Notes: generated by a model from the sequence alone, not told the origin. Numbered from the stretch's first letter, positions 8,009 through 16,957 are shown. The stretch: DNA of 27,647 bases from Clostridiaceae bacterium UBA5444 (GCA_002426575.1 DIRE01000007.1:1-27647), one strand, 5' to 3'. Translations and numbers: made by a program.

Positions 8009-8662
8009 CTATTCTAGCAGAAATGATTTAAGCTCATTTACTGAATCAAATATATATAAAGGGCCTGACTCTTTAAGCTCGTCAAAGGATCCATATCCGT
8101 AGGATACTCCAATTGAATCTATTCCCTTTTCTTTGGCCCCGCATATGTCATATTTTCTATCACCTATCATAACTAATTCTTCTTTTTTTAGATCTGGAAT
8201 ATTATCTAGTACGTATTCTATAACTTCTTCTTTTGAGGTTCTTGTGCCATCGAAATTGCTTCCTATAACCATATCAAAATAATCATATATATTAAAATAC
8301 TTTAATATCTTTATGGCGAACTCTGTAGGTTTTGAGGTTGCAACAATCAACTTTTTATTAATGGATTTAAGCTCTTTTAGCATGGAGTTCATTCCCTCAT
8401 ATATCTCATTTTCGAATATTCCCTTTGTTGAAAAGTATTCTCTATAATATACAATGGCTTCTTTAGATTTTGCATCATCAAAGGAATAGTATTCCTTAAA
8501 AGAATCTAAAAGCGGCGGCCCTATAAAAACCTCCAGTTTATCTAAATCCTCTTCTATGATGCCAAACTTTGCTAATGCATATTGAACAGCTTTGGTTATT
8601 CCAACCTTTGGATCTGTAAGAGTCCCATCAAGATCAAACAACAAAATATTATATTTGGCCAA
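8009..8662 (-). CDS. HAD-superfamily hydrolase, phosphoglycolate-phosphatase-like
   Basis: 217 residues from the preferred start. HAD motif I is FDLDGTLTD, with the nucleophile Asp10 and acid/base Asp12. Motif II is the Ser/Thr of VATSKPT, and motif IV is MIGDRKYD, with the metal-binding aspartates. A helical cap domain sits between motifs I and II, as in subfamily IA (Gph/PpaX-like). The likely reaction is hydrolysis of a small phosphate ester in the cytoplasm; the substrate is not readable. A GTG at 8669-8671 overlaps the Shine-Dalgarno AAGGAG and is too close to it. The TTG at 8660-8662 has eight-base spacing and is preferred. Its promoter carries an unusual 20-bp repeat array. Confidence 0.88.
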   Translation of the reverse strand: MAKYNILLFDLDGTLTDPKVGITKAVQYALAKFGIIEEDLDKLEVFIGPPLLDSFKEYYSFDDAKSKEAIVYYREYFSTKGIFENEIYEGMNSMLKELKSINKKLIVATSKPTEFAIKILKYFNIYDYFDMVIGSNFDGTRTSKEEVIEYVLDNIPDLKKEELVMIGDRKYDICGAKEKGIDSIGVSYGYGSFDELKESGPLYIFDSVNELKSFLLE

Positions 8663-8710
8663 ATAATCCACTCCTTAAAACTATAATTCAAATATCGTCG
8701 TATTTTTTAT

Positions 8711-8716
8711 ATTATA
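8711..8716 (-). promoter_or_regulatory. -10 box of the HAD gene promoter
   Basis: Minus-strand TATAAT about 50 bases before the start codon. No recognisable TTGACA lies 16-18 bases upstream; that position is taken by the last unit of the 20-bp repeat array, so the promoter may depend on an activator. Confidence 0.5.
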
Positions 8717-8795
8717 TCATACCGCAGGTGAAATAAGATACTGGGAGGTGAGATATAACAGCGGAAGGTGAGATAACATACCGAAGGGTTTAGCT
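8716..8795. repeat. four contiguous 20-bp direct repeats upstream of the HAD gene
   Basis: Units at 8716-8735, 8736-8755, 8756-8775 and 8776-8795 follow each other with an exact 20-bp period. On the minus strand the first three share TATYTCACCTNCNG, while the fourth (8776-8795) is degenerate. The array abuts the TATAAT at 8711-8716. The spacing equals about two helical turns, which would place bound proteins on one face of the DNA. Confidence 0.7.
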
Positions 8796-8811
8796 CAATA
8801 TAAACATGGGC

Positions 8812-8847
8812 AAAAAAAGTCCTAGGTCATGTATCTGCCTAGGACTT
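8812..8847 (-). terminator. intrinsic terminator of the MBL-fold gene
   Basis: AAGTCCTAGG (8817-8826) pairs perfectly with CCTAGGACTT (8838-8847), followed on the minus strand by T7. It lies just after the stop codon of the MBL-fold hydrolase gene. Confidence 0.9.
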
Positions 8848-8851
8848 CTTT

Positions 8852-9667
8852 TTAAATCTCAACTTCTAACCCATCATAAGTTACAATGACACCATGAGGG
8901 GATGCCATTTTTACTAAGTCATCATGAAGCATACCGCAGTTATGAGAGAAGTGAGTTATTATATACTTTGTGTCTTTATTAGTTATTCCTTCTTCTATTA
9001 AACGTTTCTTTACCTCAAGCACATTAGGAAATCCCATATGGCCTCTGCTGTTTTCTAAAGGGCCATAGGTGCAATCAAATATCGCTCCATCAATTGATTT
9101 TCCTTTAAGTGCTTCCCAAGTCTTTTCTGGAAAATATCCTGTATCATGTCCATAAAGTAAGGTTTTATTATTTATTTCTATGGTATATATATAGCAGTCT
9201 TCATCTTTCATATGATCAGCTAAAAATGGAGTAACTTTAGCATCTCCTGCTGTAAATGGTGTGAAAGGCAAAACCGTATTAAACTTTAAAGGGGTTCTGT
9301 CTCCTCCCTCGTTTACCGCATCAAACTTTTCTCCTACTTTTCCGCTTCCATATATGTTTAGAGTAGGAACTGAGTTAATTACTGCATACCAGTTCTTCCT
9401 AAGCTCTAAATCCTCAGGATAAAAATGGTCGCTGTGAGAATGAGTTATAAAAAGATACTCAATCTTTGAAAGCATTAAACCATTATTAAGTACATGCATA
9501 TACGTATCTGGAGGAAAATCCACCATATATTTATCATCAATAATGCATGAGGATCTGGTTCTTATATTTTTCCCTTTAAGTTCTCTTGCCTTCATACATA
9601 CATCGCACTCGCAGAATATCCCTGGCCAGCCTTCTGCTGCAGCAGTACCTAAAAATTTTATCTTCAC
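8852..9667 (-). CDS. MBL-fold metallohydrolase, PhnP-like
   Basis: 271 residues. The metallo-beta-lactamase-fold metal motif HSHSDH is at 76-81. Other expected ligands are seen in ADHM and in GHDTGY, and near the C-terminus in THFSHNCGM. Three early cysteines in the pattern CxCxxC (19, 21 and 24) match the extra structural zinc site known from PhnP-type phosphodiesterases. This supports a PhnP-like cyclic or linear phosphodiesterase rather than a lactamase. No phn genes are nearby, so the substrate is open. An ATG occurs at 9680-9682, but it overlaps the Shine-Dalgarno GGAGGG. The GTG at 9665-9667, seven bases after that sequence, is the better start. Monocistronic, with terminator at 8812-8847. 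Probably cytoplasmic. Confidence 0.88.
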   Translation of the reverse strand: MKIKFLGTAAAEGWPGIFCECDVCMKARELKGKNIRTRSSCIIDDKYMVDFPPDTYMHVLNNGLMLSKIEYLFITHSHSDHFYPEDLELRKNWYAVINSVPTLNIYGSGKVGEKFDAVNEGGDRTPLKFNTVLPFTPFTAGDAKVTPFLADHMKDEDCYIYTIEINNKTLLYGHDTGYFPEKTWEALKGKSIDGAIFDCTYGPLENSRGHMGFPNVLEVKKRLIEEGITNKDTKYIITHFSHNCGMLHDDLVKMASPHGVIVTYDGLEVEI

Positions 9668-9721
9668 TCTATATCCCTCCATTGTTTGTATACAATACTT
9701 TCAAAATATAATTCAAAAGTA

Positions 9722-9727
9722 ATTATA
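9722..9727 (-). promoter_or_regulatory. extended -10 promoter of the MBL-fold gene
   Basis: Minus-strand TGCTATAAT, an extended -10 element with the TATAAT at 9722-9727, about 55 bases before the GTG start. The -35 region is weak. Confidence 0.5.
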
Positions 9728-9788
9728 GCATATCTCATAAGGATTAAACTAGGAAATGGCAGCCATTTTGCTTTTGTAAAATTTGTAA

Positions 9789-9819
9789 AGGGAACCTTAA
9801 AACTAAATTTAAGATCCCT
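9789..9819 (-). terminator. weak terminator-like hairpin after the ABC importer operon
   Basis: AGGGAACCTTAAAA (9789-9802) pairs imperfectly with TTTAAGATCCCT (9808-9819). It is followed on the minus strand by an AT-rich stretch without a clean T run. It lies about 42 bp after the lipoprotein stop codon. Confidence 0.4.
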
Positions 9820-9860
9820 ATACCCTATACTTTATACTGTATTAACTATATTTAAAAATG

Positions 9861-11363
9861 TTATTTTTGTGTTGATAACCACTCATCAAGCTGTTTTTGT
9901 TCTTCTGCAATTACCTTGTCAATTCCAGCATCTTTATAAGCCGCAGTAAGCTTTGGCAGATACACTTTAGGATCAAGCATACCTGTTTCAAGTCCTAATA
10001 TATAATCTTGACCTGAAGCTTTGCATGCTGCAATCTCGTTTTTAACTGGAGCTGGATCAAACATAAATCCCAGATCCTTTGTTGGTGTAGCTGCATCGTT
10101 AAATTTCTGGAACTTATCCCATTTATCTTTGTCTTCAACTTCTGATAGATAGTTTAAGAATACATTACCAAGTGCCCATTGTATACAAGGATTATATTTT
10201 GAATTCTCAGGACCAGGCTTTATAACTTCATCTGATACCTTTACATAATGCTTGCCTTCTACTCCATAGTTTATTAAATTATTTAAATATTTATCAGTGT
10301 TGACAAGTTCAAGGAACATTAAAGCCCTTTCAGGGTTTTTGGATGTAGTTGATATTGCTTCCATTGAGCCTGCTGCATCATAGTTGCCTATTATAGGCTG
10401 TGTAATTGCAACTTGTACCCATGGCTGTCCTGTGGATACTGTTAATTCTTTATCTTTCCCAGGCTTTAATGATTTTATGGCTGCAAATATCTTTCCTGCT
10501 GACTCATCTGCATTATAGTCTGTTAAAGTAGGAGCATCCTTCCTTATATATCCAGCATTATAGAACCTATGAATTGTGTTTAGATACTCTTTCATTTCAG
10601 GCAGTTCAAACTGGTTAGATATTTTCATATCCTTTGAATCATTATATAAAACTCCTAGATTTTCACCATCTATACCATCATAATCAAGGTGCATCCTTGG
10701 ATTTTGTGCTCCTGCTGCTTCAAGAGGATATACTCCAGGCTCATTTTCTTTTATTGTTTTTAAGAATGGTTCTATATCTTCGAATTTCTTTATCTTACTA
10801 ATATCCATATTATATTTCTTTACAAGATCTTCTCTTAATATAAAACCCCACTGATGAGCTTTTTCCTTATTTGTAGGTATTGCATAGTTAACTCCGCCTA
10901 TCTCTGATCCTTTCAAGAAATCCTTTCCAAGTAGTTCCTTCGTCTTTGGTGCATACTTATCAAACATATCATTTAGTGGAACAAAAGCACCTTTTACTGC
11001 TTTTTCCCTGTAATTATTGGCCCATGATGATGTGAAGCAAATATCAAATTCTTCCCTTGATGCTATCATAGTTCCAATCTTTTCATCATAACTACCCCAG
11101 TCAAAGCATTGTAGTTTTACTGTAGCATTTATCTTGTCTTTGATATATTTATTTATTTCATCTTCTATAAGAGCTGTATCCTCCTGTTGACCATTACCTA
11201 TGAAATACCAAGTTAATTCAACCGGTGCAAGCTCCCCACCATTTTTTGCAGCGTCTCCATCCTTTGCTGCATCTCCACCTTTTTTCCCACAACCTACTAA
11301 AACAACAGACATAATCATAGTACAAATAAGTAACAAAGCTATTGTCTTTTTCTTTCTTAGCAT
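9861..11363 (-). CDS. sugar ABC transporter substrate-binding lipoprotein (LplA-like)
   Basis: 500 residues. A Lys-rich signal peptide with a hydrophobic core ends in the lipobox LVGC, so Cys25 becomes the lipidated N-terminus. A Gly/Lys/Asp-rich linker follows, and then a family 1 solute-binding domain beginning VELTWYFIGN. Size and the LplB/LplC-like permeases immediately upstream match the Bacillus LplABC/YtcQ-type systems, which import oligosaccharides. It is anchored on the outer face of the membrane and delivers the ligand to the two permeases. AAAGGGGGAG precedes the ATG. It is the last gene of a three-gene importer operon, 66 bp after the permease. The ligand is probably a plant-derived oligosaccharide, inferred from the GH3 and GH120 genes in the window. 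Confidence 0.92.
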   Translation of the reverse strand: MLRKKKTIALLLICTMIMSVVLVGCGKKGGDAAKDGDAAKNGGELAPVELTWYFIGNGQQEDTALIEDEINKYIKDKINATVKLQCFDWGSYDEKIGTMIASREEFDICFTSSWANNYREKAVKGAFVPLNDMFDKYAPKTKELLGKDFLKGSEIGGVNYAIPTNKEKAHQWGFILREDLVKKYNMDISKIKKFEDIEPFLKTIKENEPGVYPLEAAGAQNPRMHLDYDGIDGENLGVLYNDSKDMKISNQFELPEMKEYLNTIHRFYNAGYIRKDAPTLTDYNADESAGKIFAAIKSLKPGKDKELTVSTGQPWVQVAITQPIIGNYDAAGSMEAISTTSKNPERALMFLELVNTDKYLNNLINYGVEGKHYVKVSDEVIKPGPENSKYNPCIQWALGNVFLNYLSEVEDKDKWDKFQKFNDAATPTKDLGFMFDPAPVKNEIAACKASGQDYILGLETGMLDPKVYLPKLTAAYKDAGIDKVIAEEQKQLDEWLSTQK

Positions 11364-11429
11364 AATTGCTCCCCCTTTTTATTTAATTCTATATGATATA
11401 AGTACAGTAGAAACTGTATTTATACTATA

Positions 11430-12350
11430 TCAACCTTTTACTGCACCTATAGTTAGCCCTTGTACAAAATACTTCTGGAAAAATGGATAAGCAAATATTA
11501 TAGGACCTATTGCTATTATGGCCATAGCCATTCTTGAAGATTGGCTAGGTATATTAGCTAATGCTCCAGATACATTTCCCGCGCTTTGCGAGCTTGTTGA
11601 TAGATACTGTATACTCTTTTCCACTCTATATAAAAGATATTGCAGTGTATACTTTTTCTCATCCGTTATAAAGAGTAGAGGAAGATACCAGTCATTCCAA
11701 TAGCTCAATATATTAAATAATGATATAGTGGCTATGGCAGGCTTAGCTAAAGGAATTACAATCCTGCAAAATGTATAAAACTCGCCTGCGCCATCAATCT
11801 TTGCAGCTTCTATAAGAGAATCTGGTATAGATGTAGAAAAAAATGTTCTCATTATTAATACATACATTGGTGAAAGTAGGGCCGGTATTATAAGAGCCCA
11901 GTAACTATTCTTAAGGTGCAAAAATCTAGCATAAACCATGTACCATGGAACCAATCCACCATTAAAAAGCATTGTAAAATACACAATAAAGGAAAATGTA
12001 TTTCTATATTTAAAGCTTTTCCTAGACAGTGGATAAGCATACATTGTTATAATTACTATACTAATTAAGCTGCCTACAAGTGTAACTAATGCTGTAGTAC
12101 CATAAGCTCTCAAAACCACTCCAATATCTTTTATTATATATTCATAAGCATATAAGCTAAATTTCTTTGGAATTAACTTATATCCATAAAGGCTGATCAT
12201 TTTTTCATCAGTTATTGATACCATAAAAACTAAAATAAGAGGATATATGCACATTATTGCTAAAATCGTAAGTATAATGTTAAAAATTATATTCGATTTT
12301 CTTGATATCTCAAGATACCCTTCTTTACTATTGCCTTTGCTTTTACTCAT
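11430..12350 (-). CDS. sugar ABC transporter permease (LplC/YtcP-like)
   Basis: 306 residues with about six membrane segments. The cytoplasmic EAA loop, which contacts the ATPase, reads EAAKIDGAGEFYTF followed by IVIPLAKP. The C-terminus GLTIGAVKG is characteristic of the YtcP/LplC family of carbohydrate permeases. It forms the membrane channel as a heterodimer with the permease encoded just upstream, 10 bp away. ATG 12348-12350 is preceded by AGGGGGATT. No ATPase gene is present in the operon, as is usual for this family, in which a general MsmX/MsmK-type ATPase encoded elsewhere energises several importers. Confidence 0.93.
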   Translation of the reverse strand: MSKSKGNSKEGYLEISRKSNIIFNIILTILAIMCIYPLILVFMVSITDEKMISLYGYKLIPKKFSLYAYEYIIKDIGVVLRAYGTTALVTLVGSLISIVIITMYAYPLSRKSFKYRNTFSFIVYFTMLFNGGLVPWYMVYARFLHLKNSYWALIIPALLSPMYVLIMRTFFSTSIPDSLIEAAKIDGAGEFYTFCRIVIPLAKPAIATISLFNILSYWNDWYLPLLFITDEKKYTLQYLLYRVEKSIQYLSTSSQSAGNVSGALANIPSQSSRMAMAIIAIGPIIFAYPFFQKYFVQGLTIGAVKG

Positions 12351-12360
12351 AATAATCCCC

Positions 12361-13335
12361 CTAGAACAAAGCGTTTTCTTTATCTATCTTCTTTGTAATA
12401 TAGTTTGCAGTACATACAACTATAAATCCAACTATGGCCTGATAAAATCCTGCTGCGGCTGACATACCAACGTCTGCTGACTCTCTTAATCCTCTATATA
12501 CATAGGTATCTATTACGTCTGTAGCTGAATTTATTGCTCCTGAATTCTTAGGAACTATATAAAAGAGTCCAAAATCTGAATAGAATATCTTCCCAACTTT
12601 AAGCAATGTTAATATAATTATTATTGGCTTTAATAGCGGTATAGTTATTTTGGTTATTTGCTGGAACTTTGTAGCACCATCTACCGCTGCAGCCTCATAA
12701 TAAGATTTATCAAACCCGCATATTGATGCAAGATATACAACAATATCATATCCTGTCCACTTCCACGTATTAACAAAAGGTATTATAAAGTACCAATACT
12801 TAGGCTCCGCATACCAGTTATGAGTTTTGAGTCCCAATTTAGAAAGGGCTGCATTGACAACTCCCATATCTGAACTTAGAAGCGCAAAAACAAGATAACT
12901 TACGACAACCCATGATAGAAAATAAGGTAAGAAAAACACGCTCTGATAGAATTTTGCGAGTTTCCTATTCCTAAGTTCATTAAGTATTATCGCTAAGGCT
13001 ACTGGAATTGTAATTGAAATAATTATAAAAATAACGTTATACATAATTGTATTTCTGGTTATTGTCCATGCCTTTCCCGACATGAACAGGTATTTAAAGT
13101 TTTCAAAACCACACCATGCGCTTTTAAAGAAGCCATCTTTATAGTTATAATCCTTAAATGCCAAGAGAACTCCAGGCATTGGCAAATAGTTATTTATAAG
13201 TAATACTATAAGCCCTGGGATTAGCATGAAAAATAATACTTTGTTTTTCTTAAACTCAATGCAAAAATTTTTAATGGAACTTTGCTTTTTTATTTGCTGT
13301 TCATTTGCAAGACTTTTATTAAAGCTTTTTGCCAT
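12361..13335 (-). CDS. sugar ABC transporter permease (LplB/YteP-like)
   Basis: 324 residues. A basic cytoplasmic N-terminus is followed by six predicted membrane helices, the first being LFFMLIPGLIVLLI. The EAA loop is YEAAAVDGATKFQQI followed by ITIPLLKP. The segment containing YLPMPGVLLAFKDYNY after the first helix is typical of LplB/YteP proteins. It partners the LplC-like permease. A longer reading frame begins at GTG 13345-13347, but the ATG at 13333-13335 has AGGTGAG eight bases upstream and is preferred. First gene of the importer operon. The response-regulator gene upstream ends in its own terminator, so the operon needs a promoter in 13336-13519, probably under control of that regulator. 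Confidence 0.93.
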   Translation of the reverse strand: MAKSFNKSLANEQQIKKQSSIKNFCIEFKKNKVLFFMLIPGLIVLLINNYLPMPGVLLAFKDYNYKDGFFKSAWCGFENFKYLFMSGKAWTITRNTIMYNVIFIIISITIPVALAIILNELRNRKLAKFYQSVFFLPYFLSWVVVSYLVFALLSSDMGVVNAALSKLGLKTHNWYAEPKYWYFIIPFVNTWKWTGYDIVVYLASICGFDKSYYEAAAVDGATKFQQITKITIPLLKPIIIILTLLKVGKIFYSDFGLFYIVPKNSGAINSATDVIDTYVYRGLRESADVGMSAAAGFYQAIVGFIVVCTANYITKKIDKENALF

Positions 13336-13420
13336 ACTAGCACTCACCTACATTCTTTTATGTTATTAAAGATTAAGGCCTCTATTGCCTTCACTTAATA
13401 CATTATCAGCTTTTTAATAT

Positions 13421-13449
13421 ACCATAAATAGAGCAATATGCTTTATGGT
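13421..13449. promoter_or_regulatory. palindrome in the importer operon promoter region
   Basis: ACCATAAA (13421-13428) and TTTATGGT (13442-13449) are perfect inverted repeats, with AGCA...TGCT nested inside. It lies about 85-115 bases upstream of the first permease start, where an AraC-type activator could bind. No convincing -35/-10 pair could be fixed in this gap. Confidence 0.4.
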
Positions 13450-13519
13450 GTACTATATTGCCACAATTATTGCCCCTTATGGAATTTTGAAAATATTACA
13501 ACAAGATATTACACCAAAT

Positions 13520-13545
13520 AAAAAAGCCTAGGCCTTAGCCTAGGT
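13520..13545 (-). terminator. intrinsic terminator of the kinase/regulator operon
   Basis: CCTAGGC (13527-13533), loop CTTA, GCCTAGG (13538-13544), then T6 on the minus strand. The response-regulator stop codon TAG (13540-13542) is inside the stem. Confidence 0.88.
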
Positions 13546-15153
13546 TAAAGAAGATATATATTCTGTAGGAGTCATACCAGTATATTTTTTAAACAGCTTT
13601 GAAAAATAGTGGGCATCATTTATACCAACCATTTCAGCTACCTCATAGTTTTTATATCTGCCATCTATCAATAGCTCTTTTGATTTTTCTATCCTTATTT
13701 CGTTTAAATAGTCCACGAAGTTTTTATCAAGCTCCTTTTTAAACATCCTGCTTAAATAATATACACTCACATATGTGTGCTCCGCCACATCACTTAGAGT
13801 TATAGGCTTCATGTAGTTGCAATTTATAAATGTTATGGCTCTTTGTAATATAATATTTATATTCTTACAATTATAGCTATTAATTTCACGAACTAGCAAC
13901 AGGGAATTTTTAACTAATGTATCATGAAGCTCGTGAGCATCATTGCACTTAGTAATATATTTGGTTAAATACTTATAATTGCACATATCTTTTATTTCCT
14001 TAGACTTATCCTTCATTGAATCACCTACATCTAAAACCCCAAGCAATACACTATGGTAAAACTTTATGGCAGCATCTTCATCATATGACTTTCTTAAGTT
14101 TGTTATATCCTCAATCTTGCAGAGTGTATCTTTTACATTCTGCTCATTTCCAGAGGTTATTGCCTTAATAAGAGACTTTTGATATTCCTCAAGCTGCGGA
14201 TAGCTGTCCTCTTTGAAAAATGATTTTAAATCTTCATATAATATTATAGAATTTTGCCCCATATACATTTTGTATTCAATAGCTTTTAGGCATTCACTCA
14301 TCTTCTCTGGCAGATCTAATACACCCCTGCCTATAGAACTTACTGCAACCGTTATAGATAGGTTAAGATAATCACGAACAAAATCCTGAAGCTCCCCCAC
14401 TTTTTTGCATACCTTGTCTTTAAAATCCTTGATCTCTATCTTTGGCTGTACAATAAATGAAATTCGCGTATTATCAATTGCCACCTTTTCAATTATGAAA
14501 GTCTCAATGGACATCTCCTCAAATATATTTATAATTCCAAATTGGTTAAGATGTATGTCATAGCTGCTTACTTCCTTTAAGCTTGTTTCGTCAAATTCCA
14601 TAACAAGCAGTATAAAGGTATCAATCTTTAAATTATATAATGCTATATTTGATTCTATATCTTCAGGATCTTCAATTATCCTAAACATTACATCATAAAT
14701 AAACTTTTCTTTTAGGGCTGGAATAGCTTTATTCAATTTTCTTTTAACCTCATCTGTTTCCTCTTCTCTTTTAAGTCCGTACCTAAGCTCAATAACTGCC
14801 CGCCTTATTATGCTGCTTATCTCATCGACCTTTGAAGGCTTTAGTATATAATCAAAAGCTCCTAATCTTATAGCTTCCTGCATATACTCGAAATCTCTAT
14901 AGCCAGTTAAAATAATAAATTTGCTGTAAGGAATTAGCTCTTTTATCCTTCTTATCATGGTAAGCCCGTCAACTCCAGGCATTTGGATATCAGCCACTAT
15001 TATATCTGGCATAAATTCTGTTATCTTGTCCATTCCCTCAACCCCATCTGAGGCTTCTCCACACACATAGCACCCAAGCGTATTCCAATCCACAATATTA
15101 ATAAGACCTTTTCTTATGATAGGTTCATCATCAACGATTAAAACCTTAAACAT
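13540..15153 (-). CDS. response regulator with AraC-type DNA-binding domain (YesN-like)
   Basis: 537 residues. The receiver domain (1-120) has the acidic pair VDDE, phospho-acceptor Asp55 in VADIQMPG, Thr83, and Lys105 in ILKPSK. A long middle region of the YesN type follows. The C-terminal ~100 residues form an AraC/XylS double helix-turn-helix, including LSDVAEHTYVSVYYLSRMFK and VAEMVGINDAHYFSKLFKKY. It is expected to be phosphorylated by the YesM-type kinase encoded just upstream and to activate the sugar importer operon immediately downstream. The ATG at 15151-15153 overlaps the kinase stop codon by eight bases (ATGTTTAA) and follows GAGGGGGAT, so translation is probably coupled. An in-frame upstream start at 15168 is less likely for that reason. 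Confidence 0.94.
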   Translation of the reverse strand: MFKVLIVDDEPIIRKGLINIVDWNTLGCYVCGEASDGVEGMDKITEFMPDIIVADIQMPGVDGLTMIRRIKELIPYSKFIILTGYRDFEYMQEAIRLGAFDYILKPSKVDEISSIIRRAVIELRYGLKREEETDEVKRKLNKAIPALKEKFIYDVMFRIIEDPEDIESNIALYNLKIDTFILLVMEFDETSLKEVSSYDIHLNQFGIINIFEEMSIETFIIEKVAIDNTRISFIVQPKIEIKDFKDKVCKKVGELQDFVRDYLNLSITVAVSSIGRGVLDLPEKMSECLKAIEYKMYMGQNSIILYEDLKSFFKEDSYPQLEEYQKSLIKAITSGNEQNVKDTLCKIEDITNLRKSYDEDAAIKFYHSVLLGVLDVGDSMKDKSKEIKDMCNYKYLTKYITKCNDAHELHDTLVKNSLLLVREINSYNCKNINIILQRAITFINCNYMKPITLSDVAEHTYVSVYYLSRMFKKELDKNFVDYLNEIRIEKSKELLIDGRYKNYEVAEMVGINDAHYFSKLFKKYTGMTPTEYISSLT

Positions 15154-16957
15154 GGTTATCCCCCTCACCCGTATCTTGACTATAAGGTATCATAAAGTAC
15201 ATCTTTGTATACTTCATATATTTGCTCTCAATATTGAGCCCATAATTGTCTCCATAAAATAGTTTTATCCTTCTATTTACATTTTGCAGCCCTATACTTC
15301 TTCTATTCCTTTTTTGTATATAATCGCCGCTATTCTTTTTAAATTGTAAGTTTAAAATATCTAGTTCCTCTTCTTTTATGCCTATACCATTATCCATAAC
15401 TTCTATTACTATATCATCTTGGGCCCTATGAGCAATTAAATTTACTACAACCTTCTCTCTACTTTTTTCTAGTCCATGACTTACAGCATTTTCAACTAAT
15501 GGCTGTATTAAAAGTCTAGGGATTTTTATATTCAATATGGTTTCATCAACATCTTTTACCACCTCAAGCCTTTCATCATACCTCTTTTTGATAATAAATA
15601 TATAATCCTCAATATATTTAAGCTCATCTTCAAGAGAAATAAGTTTATTATCTCTTCCCATGTTTGCCTCTATAAGAGATGAAAGTGCTAAAACAGTATC
15701 ACTTATTTCAGATACACCATTTAACTGGGCAATCCAGTTTATTGTCTCTAATGTATTATATAGAAAATGAGGATTTATCTGAGCTTGAAGTGCCTTTATC
15801 TCTGCTTCTTTTCTAGTTATCTGCTCTTCGTATATACACTTTACTAAATGATTTATCCTTTTAGCCATATTATTAAATGTCATGCTCATATATCCAAGCT
15901 CATCACTTCTATTTGTGCGTATTTCTTTATAATCTAGGCCGTCTTCAAACTCCTTCATGGCGCAAGTAATCTCATTTATAGGATTTAATATATCTAGTGA
16001 AATTAAAAGGCTAAAAATAGTTGATACAATTATCGTAATCATAAATAAAATAGAGTGCCATTTTTTAAGATCATTAATCTCCTTGTAAAGTTCCTTTAGA
16101 GGTATATAGCTTAAAGCCTTCCAATTTGTATTATTTACCGATACGTAGGATATAAGCATATCAAGGTCTTTATCTATGTAATAGCCCTTGTCATTTGCAA
16201 TCTTATTTATAGATAAGTCAGATGTTATATTATAATCACTGCTGCTTATAACCTTTTGATCTTCTGAAACAATTAAAACGTTTTTCATTGAATCAGTGCA
16301 AAAATCTTTATATGTGGATGCTATGGCATTTTTGTCTATGGCAAAAGCCATAATCCCCACCTCTTCAAACGTGGACGGGTCATTTATGGTGCGTACAAGA
16401 AATATGTTTTTAACTTTGCCTTTCTCTTCATCAACATACCATGTGGGTTTTCCTATAGCCTTTCTAGCCTTTTTGAGGACTTTATCATATGGTATGGCTT
16501 GTTCTATATTTATGCGCCCGCTATTCATATTATATGAGTAAAACTTTCTTTCATTTGAAACAAGGCATATAGACTGTACCCCATCTATAGACAATGTGGT
16601 ATCTCTTAGCATATTTTTTACGTTATTTACCGTCTTAATATCTTCCACACTTGTAAGATAGTCTGTACTATTACTCCTTTTTAATGCATCATATATCCTT
16701 TTATCAGATAACATAATCTGGGACTGCATAGAGATATTGTCAACAAGGCTTTCAATCCTGTATTCAACTATTTTTAATAAATCCTGTGAATAATCAATGG
16801 ATTTTTGTTTTATTATCTCTGCTGATCTCTGATAATACATGTATTGCATAATGAGAAGTGGAATTATTATCTGAATATAAAACGCTAAAAATATCTTTTT
16901 TCTTACAGATATGCTGCTAAAAAACTTTTTGATGTTGCTAATAAAGCTATTTTTCAT
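15146..16957 (-). CDS. membrane sensor histidine kinase (YesM-like)
   Basis: 603 residues. Membrane helix 1 is at about 22-42 and an extracellular sensor domain at 43-300 (probably a Cache-like fold). Membrane helix 2 is at about 301-321, with a HAMP linker to about 375. The phospho-acceptor motif QAQINPHFLYNTLETINW contains His397, and the ATP-binding region has the N-box LVENAVSHGLE and the G-box MDNGIGI. This His_kinase/HATPase pairing is the hallmark of YesM/LytS-type kinases, which commonly sense extracellular oligosaccharides. The ATG at 16955-16957 has AGAAGAAGG seven bases upstream. A TTG thirty bases earlier lacks a site. First gene of a two-gene operon with the response regulator, driven by a good promoter at 17040-17068. 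Confidence 0.94.
   Translation of the reverse strand: MKNSFISNIKKFFSSISVRKKIFLAFYIQIIIPLLIMQYMYYQRSAEIIKQKSIDYSQDLLKIVEYRIESLVDNISMQSQIMLSDKRIYDALKRSNSTDYLTSVEDIKTVNNVKNMLRDTTLSIDGVQSICLVSNERKFYSYNMNSGRINIEQAIPYDKVLKKARKAIGKPTWYVDEEKGKVKNIFLVRTINDPSTFEEVGIMAFAIDKNAIASTYKDFCTDSMKNVLIVSEDQKVISSSDYNITSDLSINKIANDKGYYIDKDLDMLISYVSVNNTNWKALSYIPLKELYKEINDLKKWHSILFMITIIVSTIFSLLISLDILNPINEITCAMKEFEDGLDYKEIRTNRSDELGYMSMTFNNMAKRINHLVKCIYEEQITRKEAEIKALQAQINPHFLYNTLETINWIAQLNGVSEISDTVLALSSLIEANMGRDNKLISLEDELKYIEDYIFIIKKRYDERLEVVKDVDETILNIKIPRLLIQPLVENAVSHGLEKSREKVVVNLIAHRAQDDIVIEVMDNGIGIKEEELDILNLQFKKNSGDYIQKRNRRSIGLQNVNRRIKLFYGDNYGLNIESKYMKYTKMYFMIPYSQDTGEGDNHV

Noticed and set aside
8716..8795. CRISPR array
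   Set aside because: The repeats are contiguous with no unique spacers, only four units exist, and no cas genes are nearby.
9686..9949. Plus-strand reading frame of 87 codons
   Set aside because: It runs antisense into the end of the lipoprotein gene and covers the MBL-gene promoter, with no Shine-Dalgarno sequence.
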